Below are positions 25,641 through 35,296 of a DNA stretch of 64,000 nt, one piece after another. The DNA comes from Mytilus californianus (Eukaryota; Mollusca; Bivalvia; Mytilida; Mytilidae). The notes beneath the pieces are model-generated. The model did no database searches, was not told the origin of the DNA, and saw nothing but the letters and a program-made list of their open reading frames with translations. A program made the position numbers and the translations under genes. Numbering within the stretch: the stretch's first letter is position 1; the number at the start of each line of letters is the position of its first letter. The stretch spans positions 46,565,278 to 46,629,277 of the forward strand of contig NW_026262701.1 of assembly GCF_021869535.1 (NCBI RefSeq). Reading direction: 5' to 3'.

Positions 25641-26288
25641 AAACAGAACAGATTGTCGATTTTTACGAAGGTTCACGATTGATTGTAGTAGGTGATAAAA
25701 AGACCAGGTTCATTTTAGCCGAAGTATTACCTTGAATTTCAACATTATCATATCGAAAAAGGATTAATTTCAAAAGCTTTATGCTAAGTAAAACAAATCT
25801 CTTTATAGGAGTAAACTATATATAGGCTCCAAAAACGGCAATTTTGAGAGATATTTTCAAAACACACAGATTTTGTGCATTTTTCGGGTCTATTAGCTTG
25901 AGGAAAACCTTGGCCGAATCCTACTTTCCAAATGATATGTAACCAAAAGGTGCCAAGGTTTATATTAAATCCCTGGAAACAATATTTTTTTGAATCAGGG
26001 GTTGCACTCAATTTTGTATTACGATATATATTACTACAATTTCTCTGTAAAATTAGTAGTATTTTGCCCAGATTACAAAAAAAATCAAAATAAGGCCAAT
26101 TTCTATCCTTCGGGAATAAACTCCTTTGAAGCCAGTTATTTTACTTTCTAGTATTTAGTTTTGCTTCATGAAAGTATTAATAACTGGTAATAAAGCAACA
26201 CGAATATTAAGTATTACATAAATGTTGGCTCGTTTACGTTGCTCAACTCTACATTTACTGCCTACAATAATTGGTGTGGTGTTTTTAT

Positions 26289-26306
26289 AGGGGGGGGGGG
26301 GGGGTG
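26289..26306 (+). repeat. poly-G tract
   Basis: An uninterrupted run of about 15 G. Likely variable in length and a sequencing-error hot spot. Confidence 0.9.
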
Positions 26307-27329
26307 AGATAGTTAAATTTCAAAACTTTTACCGAGCATTTTAGAATTTTAACTATCGAGAGTGGATAAGTATTGTACTACACGGGATTAAGTGGTTGTA
26401 TCCCTTTCTCTAATGATCCAAATGGACACTGTAGCTTGGGATCCTGAACCAACCTTCTCTTCGCGTCAGTGTCGAGCAGTTAGCCAGAATCCCAGGCAAT
26501 GTACCGATTGCAATGTTCCGAATGGATATGGCGGAAAAACTGCTAAACACAGCATTTATCTACTTAAATTCAAATCAAGAAAGTATACGCTTTTAGATTT
26601 TTTACTATTCCATAAATAAGTTATTATTCGTTGTATTTGTACTTTGTCAAAAAACAGCAAGATTGCATTAAATGTAATTAGATATCCTGCATCTATCCTG
26701 CTTTACCATAAAAGAAGATCAAATTGCTGAAAGTCCCCCTCTATCCTTTTGCATTAACCATAATAACTTGGTGTAAATTAAAAACACACAATCGGGCTAA
26801 CGCCCTCATGGATGTATCTATTAAATCAAATGCCGATCTACTAAGTAATAATAAAATCTTGTTTTCACACTGACATGTTATAAGATAGTTTCTCAACAAA
26901 ATGTATATACATGTATATACATGTATAACACCTGGAGAACACTTTATATAGTGCTTAATAGATATGTATGACCCTCGGCCTGCATACATGGTTGTCCCGT
27001 TTTCAATATAGCGCTTGTTCAAATATTACATTTGTTACATGGGGGAATAAGATATGTTTACTTTCACTTTTCAACTTTAAGTACATTTTTGTGTAATTCA
27101 AGTTGATTTATTTATAAATTCTACTAATGCATGTTTATCATGTAGATACTGTATGGTAAATACAATAACTATGAACAGGTTGTCTAAAAGAATTCCAAGC
27201 TGTTTCGAAGACTTATAATTGGCGCTAAAAAGAATTAAGAAGGGAAGAACACAGAAAAATTCAGAAACTTTATACATGTAACTGTTTAATATTTGATAAG
27301 CTTGCAGTTGGGATTAGGTTGGATTATGG
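26307..27329. other. intergenic stretch
   Basis: Frames at 26392-26619 (+) and 26741-27022 (-) carry no recognisable domain. A short atgtatatac repeat lies at 26898-26928. Nothing else supported. Confidence 0.35.
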
Positions 27330-27648
27330 GTGGTATATATATATATAACCCGCTGCATTTATTTGCACCTGTCCTAAGTAAGGAATCTGATGTTCAGTAG
27401 TTGTCGTTTGTTGATGTGGTTCATAAGTGTTTCTCGTTTCTCGTTTTTTATATAGATTAGACCGTTGGTTTTCCCGTTTGAATGGTTTTACACTAGTAAT
27501 TTTTGGGGCCCTTTATAGCTTACTGTTCGGTGTGAGCCAAGGCTCCGTGTTGAAGACCGTACTGTGACCTATAATGGTTTACTTTTATAAATTTTGACTT
27601 GGATGGAGGTTTGTCTCATTGGCACTCATACCACATCTTCTTATATCT
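27330..27648 (-). repeat. dispersed mussel repeat, 'atgtggtatgagtgccaatgagac' type (reverse copy)
   Basis: Read on the minus strand it begins 'agatataagaagatgtgg' and contains 'ccaatgagacaaacctcc', 'aaccattataggtcacagta' and 'aacacggagcc'. The same family occurs in + orientation at 33845-34270 and in reverse at 59629-59735. Short fragments are near 48060, 48640 and 60170. Confidence 0.75.
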
Positions 27649-27869
27649 ACGTACAAATCAACCGTTGGTGCAATGTTGAGGGGGGATATATTGGTCCTAT
27701 GCATGTCATATTTCATTTCTAACATATGTTGAACCAACGTTAAACCAACATGACAGGCAAACATTGTCTCTGTTTGCTCTGAGATCAGTCGACAACAAAG
27801 TTTACCAACCATAGGCCAAGCGGCGCAATAAGACTCGTTGGCTAAGGATGTATCGATCATCGCCAAACA

Positions 27870-28420
27870 TACTGCATGTCAGTGACATATTTATATATTT
27901 ACCGTTGTCAAATTTGAAATATTATACTAGCTTGGATCGGTCAGTGCCGTTTATTGGGAATGTATTACCACGCAATCGTTGTTGTAACATCTTAACTGTC
28001 GTCACCTTTGAAATTTTAGAGTTGTACCAGTTCATATCGCACATTACTATTTTTATTTGAAGCATATCTTTGCAGTCTCTGTTGTAAATAGCTACATAAC
28101 CTACGTCATGTTTAAAAATTTTAGAACTGTACAAGCGTCTCTATGATGTTCAGTTTTGACTGTTTAATTGTATAAATTTCAAGATTGTTATAGTTTTATA
28201 ATAAGACTAGATTGATGTGATTCATTTTACATCGTGATCATACTGATGAAGGATATCTGTTATCCGAAATATTTAACATTTGTTCATTTTATTATTATTT
28301 TTTGGTGATGTTGTACCCTTTTAGACTTGTTATATATTATATTTTGTAGTGTACTGTATCATAATTATATGATCCATCGCCCCGTAAGATTTATCGTTGG
28401 CTATTATTCAGTCATTTAAT
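27870..28420 (+). mobile_element. possible Penelope-like element 3' end with hammerhead-like motif
   Basis: No coding frame remains. At 28243-28269 the strand reads CTGATGA, then a GGATA/TATCC stem with loop TCTGT, then GAAA, which is the order of the conserved hammerhead core. One extra A sits between the CTGATGA core and the stem. Similar 'ctgatgaag...cgaaa' motifs are known at the ends of Penelope-like retroelements. I cannot identify stem III or the cleavage site with confidence, so activity is doubtful. Confidence 0.35.
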
Positions 28421-28714
28421 ATATAAATATATATATATGGGTTAAAAAATGAACTTCCACGTTCGGTCTGCTTTGTATCGATCTGATGAGCTATAAAGTC
28501 CTTTTCAACCGATTTTTATACATGTTGTTTGTTCTTATGTTGTACAATCACACCACTGTCACAGGTTAGGGTGGGGGTTGGCGCCTTCAAACACCGCCAC
28601 ATTCTTTATTTATTTTTCAAATGAAATACTGAAATCATGTTCTTACATTTTTCAAAAAGAACAAACTATGTTTTCACTTCCCTACTGTAACTGTATGTTT
28701 TAAATTGAGAATCA

Positions 28715-29010
28715 AATAAAATTGAGAATGGAAATGGGGAATATGTCAAAGAGACAACAACCCAGCCAAAGAGCAGGTAACAGCCGAAGGCCACCAATGG
28801 GTCTTCAACGCAGCGAGAAAATCCCGCACCCGGAGGTGGTCCTCAGCTGGCCCCTAAATAAAAATGTGTACTAGTTCAGTGAAAATGGACGTCATACCAA
28901 AACATATAAATGAACTAAAATTAAAAAACATACAAGACTAACAAAGGCCAGAGGCTCCTGACTTGGGACAGGCGCAAAAATGCGGCGGGGTTTATTAAAC
29001 ATCCTACCAT
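28715..29010 (+). repeat. dispersed repeat, 'gtcaaagagacaacaaccc' family, copy 1
   Basis: Landmarks are 'aaataaaattgagaatgg', 'gtcaaagagacaacaaccca', 'ggccaccaatgggtcttcaa', 'gagaaaatcccgcacccgga' and 'ggctcctgacttgggacagg'. Shorter copies are at 33648-33765 and 51712-51812. The last landmark also occurs at 34100-34120, so these families share a module. Confidence 0.8.
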
Positions 29011-29122
29011 TTTACACACACACAAACATTGATTAATGCCTAAACGACAAGGGTGTATGTACAAAATTAAACTTTATTTTCGGCGAATTACGGATACAGT
29101 ATTCAGTATGGCATGTATAAAT

Positions 29123-29568
29123 AAACAAAGTATGTGTGTTCATGGGACACAGATGCCCCCGCTCGAAAATATATGACAAATTCTGCAATTTTTCAATTTA
29201 CAAAGAGACATAACTCAAGAACAGCAAACGTGACGCCACCCAAATTCAAAAATGATCTTTGTGTTTGGTAGTAATAAGCATTGTGGATAAGTTTTATAAC
29301 AATTAGTTGGGGCAAACTAAAGCTGGGGTGTAGAAACGACAAATTTAGCAATATTTCCATTAATAAAGGGACATAACTCAAGAATGGTGAAAGCCACCCA
29401 AATTCAACCTTAATCTGTGTTTGGTGATAATAAGCATTGTGTATAAGTTTCATAGTCAAACTATAAAGTTAGAGAACGGAAACTAATTCAAGTTGGACGT
29501 ACGGATGAACATACAGACGGACAAGGATACCATTTAATGCCCCCTCCGCCACGACGGGGGCATAAAAG
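29123..29568 (+). mobile_element. pearl-like element with two ~140-bp units
   Basis: It begins AACAAAGTATGTGTG. It has two copies of a unit carrying 'gacataactcaagaa', 'gccacccaaattcaa', 'tgtgtttggt' and 'ataagcattgtg', then a degenerate (GACG)n tract. It ends with the hairpin TGCCCCC/GGGGGCA (29537-29562) before TAAAA. A 5'-truncated relative is at 61231-61478. Frames inside are spurious. Confidence 0.8.
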
Positions 29569-30009
29569 TTACGAACAATATGTACTTATATGAAAGATCC
29601 GTAAACACATCCTCTATCTTAAACAGAGCAGGAAGTGGCCTTACTAATAATTAATAGATAATACCATAGAACAAGATAATCTGGGTTAGAAAATGATAGT
29701 AATTCAACGTCTCAAAGAAAATATACGCCTATCTCTTATGCACTATAATTAACATTTTGTTTTACATTCTAAAACTGCATATATCGCGCCTACCCGTATC
29801 CATTCTTTTTTGTTCTGGCAATTGTTGTAGTAACAACAACCATCAGCAGAAACCATTAGAATGTAGAAAAGATAAATCGTTAAAGAAAGAAGTTTGTTTG
29901 ATGTTGGAATCCCCCCCCCCCTTTGGATTCTGCTTTTTTTTATTTCATATACGAACGAGAATTCAAAAAAGGATATAAAATATAAAAAAAACAATGATAA
30001 TAAAATAAT

Positions 30010-30830
30010 AAATAATAAACTGTTAACACAGAGATATGTCTCACCTTTTTGTTATTTCGATAATGACTGAAGGTAAAGGGTTGAACATGTACAATCTCCA
30101 TGGAAATGAGATGTGCCAATACTAATACAACTGCATACCAAATACCATTGACTTATCATAATTCGTTCCCTTTAAACAAACCTAAACACAAACATTAACT
30201 TTTAAACTATGTAAAAGTTCCAAAATTAATGAACCATGATGAGGGGTGGGGCTATATAATCTCAATGGAAATGAGACTTGCAAATACCTATACGTTTGCA
30301 TACTAAATATCATTGACTTAACATTAGTGGTTCATATTAGACTGATCTAATCACAAACTAATACATGTAAACTAAGCAAAAGTTTCAAAGTCAATAGACC
30401 ATGATTGAGGGACAAGGACCAAACATTCTCCATGGAAATGAAATGCTAATGTTTATACAACTGTATACCAATGATCATTGACCTAGTTCAAATGGTTCCC
30501 CTTAAACTGATCTAATCACAAACTAATACATGTAAACTGAGCAAAAAGTTTCAAAGTCAATAGACCATGACTGAGGGGGCGGGGCCAAATAATCTCCATG
30601 GAAATGAGATATATGCCAATGCTTATACAACTGCATACCAAATATCATTGACCTACCACTAGTGGTTCCCCTTTAACTAGACCTAATCACAGATACATGT
30701 AAACTAAGCAAAAGTTTTAAAGTCAATAGACCATGACTGAGGGGGCAGGGCCAAATAATCTCCATGGAAATGAGATGAGCCAGTGCTAATACAACTGCAT
30801 ACCAAATATCATTGCTCTACCGCAAACGTT
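30010..30830 (+). mobile_element. Helentron-like element with ~166-bp tandem units (array B)
   Basis: It opens 'aaactgttaacacagagata' followed by 'tgtctcacctttttg', then about five units of the same repeat as at 13.8-14.8 kb, with boundaries near 30218, 30384, 30550 and 30716 (166-bp spacing). The last unit stops near 30815 without the GCC/GTC-rich terminus seen in array A, so this copy is 3'-truncated. Confidence 0.8.
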
Positions 30831-30921
30831 ATGTTAAAATCGTTTGATGTACAATTGGTTTTGGTAAATAATTGTCATTATACACATTTCTTTTGGTACT
30901 CTCTCGGAATATGGAATAAAA

Positions 30922-31066
30922 CAATTACTGTCTTTTGTTTCGGTAAATAGTTGGTTTAATTGACTTTTGAAAAACTGATATTCACTTCGGCCGCTGGCCT
31001 CAGTGAATATTAGTTTTTCAAAAGTCAATAAAACCACATATTTACCTCATCAAAAGACAGTAATTG
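30922..31066. mobile_element. 145-bp near-perfect palindrome (MITE-like)
   Basis: The left arm starts 'caattactgtcttttg' and the right arm ends 'caaaagacagtaattg'. The arms of about 65 bp also share 'gacttttgaaaaact' and 'gaatatt/gatattc', around a short GC-rich centre 'ttcggccgctggcc'. It would fold into one long hairpin. A foldback MITE is the simplest reading. Confidence 0.8.
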
Positions 31067-32861
31067 TATAATCTTAAATGTAAAATTAAATTTATAAAAA
31101 CATATGCAACTATACCAGTCATAATTACGTTCGATAACTCTGCATGTAACTGGTTTAATTAGGATTATGAAAAATTTACTGGTAACCCGTGTGATGAATG
31201 ATTTAGAAAATTGAAAAATATAGATATTTCACCTCGGGTTTCGAGTTTTTTTTTTTAATATAAAATAATACCATCAAATAATTTCTATAAGAATCGGACC
31301 ATACTAATCTACATAAGTCTTGTCAAAACTTACATGATCTTACATCGTGATTAGGTGCCGTGTTTGTTTTCTTTGATCACGTTGATGACTTAATATCTCC
31401 TTAATCAAGCTATGTCCTTGGGTATTATTAGAGTGACAATAACGTGTCATATTTGATTGCAATATAAACAGTGAAATTAAATTGTGTTATTTGCATGGGC
31501 AAAATAAGTGTCGAACATCGTCTACGTTTGAAAATTGTTTGGTCGCCATTTTGTTTCGTAACTTCGAAATTTTATCAAAACAAAAAGCATGTATCCACAT
31601 TATCAAAAAGACAAAATATTTGATTCTATGCTGCTTTAAGGTAAGACAAAAACTGAAAACGCATGCATCCAACAGTTTTTTGATTGTCATCGTAAAAATA
31701 TTACAATATATATTTTCACAAGTCGACCTACGCTGTCAACATGGTCAATGTAAACAATGCATGGTTGATGCATATAAATCTTTGTTTTGAGTGCGAGAGA
31801 CTGTTTCTAATAAATATATTAAATTAAAGGTGAAATAAGAAATTTCTAAAAACAATAAGACACACTTTAATAAATATTTCACAAATTACTTTTTAATTAA
31901 TTGCTAAATGAATACATGTCGTGTCTTTGTTCACTTCCGACATCGGCCGCCATTTTCAAAATATTGTTAACGAATGCCAAAATGTAAACTTTTCAATCAA
32001 ATTTTGAAGCAAAAAGTTTGTTACCTAAACTGATTTGGGTTTCGATTTCATTTAAATGAATGTGTTGTCGATCTTTTTAGGGGTTGGAAGGATATTATTA
32101 ACAAATTATAAGTTGAGAAAATTGATCATATAAGAAGGTCCCATTGCAATTTTATTGAGTTTTAACGAAGAAGTCAACGGAGGCTGTTTGGTTATGTCAC
32201 CTCCATTTTCAAACTTAATTTGAAGCAAGAAATCATATTTCTGAACTGAAACTTAAAACATTTTTAATTGTGAAAATGAAAATACTATAAAACGCGGGGT
32301 TGGAAGGTAAAATATACAATGTAACAAAAAAGTTATGATCGTTTAATCTATGTAGCCCGTTCATTTTCATTGATAATCAATCGGCCATTAATGATATACA
32401 ACTGAATTGTAAAAGTCACGTGATGACCGCGATAGTTGGATATGGAAAATAAACAATTAAACTGGCGTAACATGTGTATACTGAAGGATTGTTAAGTGAG
32501 AGAAAAAGAAGAAAATTATTATTAAAGAGAAAAATTATCAATCAGAGAGAAGGGGTGGTAGAAAAAAATCAAGATAAGAAAATTAAACATTTTTAGGGTC
32601 AGTTCTTGCTATGCTTACGTTACATGAATGCAAAAATTTATGTCGTTCAATGGCAATTCGTAATAATTTCCGTATAAAAACTGCAGTTTTTCTTCCTATA
32701 AATTTAAAACATGGTATTATGAAAAATAACGTACTAGCATAGGTGTAGTAAGTCAAATGTTTATTGTAGAAACAGAATAAACAATATCAACTATTGTTGA
32801 ATTATGAATTGCCATTGACAGGCAGAATTTAGTATAACACGTTATGCTAGTATAATTAAAT
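31067..32861. other. long unassigned stretch between GT92 first exons
   Basis: AT-rich sequence. The 102-codon frame at 31482-31790 (+) has an overlapping minus frame and no recognisable domain. I see no catalytic GT92 exon here on either strand, which matters for how the flanking orphan first exons are read. Confidence 0.45.
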
Positions 32862-32919
32862 TCAAAAGAAAACAATAACATTTTCAATCAATCTAAAATT
32901 ACTATTATATTCGACGTAC

Positions 32920-33431
32920 CTCAGTTGTTTACCTTCTGGTATGAGTGAATATTCGGCCCTTACTTCAGTGAAGTTTGACAATGGTGATTTAGAAGTATAG
33001 AAACAACAGTTAATGTGGTCCTTGATGGAAGTACTTAAAGATCCGACTATACGAAGAACATGTAATTTCCTCAAATCGCCATAGGCAGAAAAATAATAAA
33101 ATTTCACAGAAGTATTATCAACCGATCTCCAATATTGCAAATTATTTTCTAAAACATATCTTGATGTTCCAACTAATTCAGTTTTAAAATGAGTGTGTGG
33201 ATCTTGTAATGTCGTGTTTGAAATTACTGTTGATACATGTATTTGTGACGAAACGTGTACTGATTGACCATTTATATCGAAATGAACATGAGCTCCGGAT
33301 GAATTTCCTAAAGTGTCACCACCCTTTTCATGCACCTTGTGTACTGTTTTCCATATGTTCAACAAACAAACAAAATAAACTGACATGAAGAGCACTGTTA
33401 ACTTCTTTTTTTTCATGACGTCCACGTTCAT
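32920..33431 (-). CDS. orphan GT92-type first exon with compatible donor
   Basis: ATG at 33431 opens MNVDVMKKKKLT, then a membrane segment (VLFMSVYFVCLLNIW), a stem of about 70 residues, and the conserved block YWRSVDN, FYYFSAYG, LRIVGSL, INCCFYTSK and LIPEGKQLR. It ends AG|GTACGT at 32920/32919, a consensus donor in phase 2. That is the same phase and the same local protein context (PE-x-x-x-x-R) as exon 1 of the complete GT92 gene. Joined to the exon at 17917 it would read straight into SAAFYTCPLP. No closer catalytic exon is visible, so it is either an alternative first exon reached by a 15-kb intron or a stranded duplicate. Confidence 0.8.
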
Positions 33432-33647
33432 GTACGTTAAGGAATGAATTAGGACGCGGATACGTACTTTATACGGATTACAAAAAGCCCCTGAATGTCA
33501 ACATAACACAATGCATCTTTATAGTATATATGTTTGGGGTGTGATATGTTCTTACTAAAAATCCTATAACATGTAAATAAGTTACACGTAAAACTTTTAG
33601 GTAAAACAAGAAATGATGTTTGTTTTAAGATATGTCATCTTATTGAT

Positions 33648-33765
33648 CATTAATGGAAATTGGGAATGTGTCAAAGAGACAACAACCCAACCAAACAGCA
33701 GAAAACAGCCGACGGCCACCAATAAGTCTTCAACACAGCGAGAAAATCCCACACCCGGATCTAAT
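33648..33765 (+). repeat. dispersed repeat, 'gtcaaagagacaacaaccc' family, copy 2
   Basis: Short copy containing 'gtcaaagagacaacaaccca', 'acggccaccaataagtcttc' and 'gagaaaatcccacacccgga', collinear with 28745-28836. Confidence 0.8.
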
Positions 33766-33844
33766 GTAATGTATCTTTTCAATTACGTTTTATTAACAAC
33801 TTATCGATTTTTATAAAGTCAGCCTGGAAATTTTTTCAAATATA

Positions 33845-34272
33845 AAAAAGAAGATGTGGTATGATTGCCAATGAGACAACTCTCCACAAGAAACCAAATG
33901 ACACAGAAATTAACAACTATAGGTCACCGTACGGCCTTCAACAATGAGCAAAGTCCATACCGCACAGTCAGCTATAAAAGGCCCCGAAATGACAATGTAA
34001 CACAATTCAAACGAGAAAACTAACGGCCTAATTTATGTACAAAAAATGAACGAAAAACAAATATGTAACACATTAACAAACGACAACCACTGAATTACAG
34101 GCTCCTGACTTGGGACAGGCACATACATATAGAATGTGGCGGGGTTAAACATGTTAGCGGGATCCCAACCCTCCCCTAACCTGGGACAGTGGTGTAACAG
34201 TACAACATAAGAACGAACTATAAAAATCAGCTGAAAGAGGCTTAACTCATCAGATGGATAAAAATACAAATA
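33845..34272 (+). repeat. dispersed mussel repeat, 'gaagatgtggtatgattgcc' family
   Basis: It begins 'aagaagatgtggtatgattg', followed by 'ccaatgagacaactctccac', 'aactataggtcaccgtacgg', 'ggctcctgacttgggacagg' and 'acataagaacgaactata'. It is the longest copy in the window of a family that also has copies at 27.3-27.6 and 59.6 kb. The 78-codon minus frame inside is a repeat product. Confidence 0.8.
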
Positions 34273-34851
34273 CTACAAATACAAGTGGACGTGGCCGGGT
34301 ACTTGTACATCCAAACAACAAAAAGACACTAAGTACAGATCTGAGAGTACTCGCAGTTACTGACAGCTAGTTCAAAGCCACTAACAACTAATAAAAAAAA
34401 ATCATGCATCTACACTGTAAAAACAGTGTTTAGATTCTAAACACAAATCTAAACACTTTTTCTGTGTACGTTTTGAAACACGTTTAGCATCTAAACATGT
34501 TTAGATTTTAACAAGTGTTTAGATTTCAACAAGTGTTTAGATGTCAGATGTTAAGAAATGTATGCTGTTTAGACCTTAGAACTGTAAGGCTACTAGTACT
34601 ATGATTTTACAGGAACTACTGGTGGTACAGCACTACAGATTGGATACTAATAGTGCATTGTATAATATTGTAGAATATACAATTCAAGTGTACAAATCTG
34701 CTTAAATGTTCTTGCAATTATTTTTACCATCATTTGTCCTCGTCAATACAGAATACTAAAGCTAGAAAAATGCAGTAATGATACTAACAATAATAATAGG
34801 GTTACACATTTATAATTTTTATTCTTCCTGGAGGCCTAAGAAAAGTCTGTA

Positions 34852-35035
34852 AACCATAAGACCAAGTTTAACCCACCATTATTTTTAAAGGAAAATGCCT
34901 GTACCAAGTAAGGAATATAACAGGTTTTTTTTTCAATTGTTCTGTTGGTTATGTAGTCAAGTGTTTGATTTTGTCAGGTTTTATGGACCTTTACCTTTTT
35001 AAATACAATATGGAGTTTGGTTCTTCTATTTTTTT
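34852..35035 (+). repeat. dispersed mussel repeat ('aatgcctgtaccaagt' family), second copy
   Basis: It shares 'gtttaacccaccattatt', 'aaatgcctgtaccaagtaag', 'caattgttctgttggtta' and 'atatggagtttggttctt' with the copy in the GT92 intron at 18.1-18.3 kb. It lies within the 4.1-kb TIR element. Confidence 0.65.
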
Positions 35036-35296
35036 TTTATTCCAGACTTGAGGATAACATACAATCTATTCAAATTATTTCAATATTTTATTTAAAAGTC
35101 TCACTTAAAGCAAACAAAAAATACAATTATAAATCTTGATATAAATGTACAGATTTATGAGAGACAATAACAACTTTACATTATTTTCCCTTGATAAATT
35201 TTAACATTTTCATCACCAATTTCATAAGTGTTAATAGATTTAATAAAAAGAATTTGCCATAGATAGCTATATAGTCATTAACAGGAAAATGTAAAA

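Noticed and set aside
25700..25760. Second eroded GT92 exon end after segmental copy 2
   Set aside because: Only a donor-like context and a few similar residues; not enough to call a pseudogene exon.
33597..33816. Overlapping short frames on both strands
   Set aside because: They lie in the 'gtcaaagagacaacaaccc' dispersed repeat.
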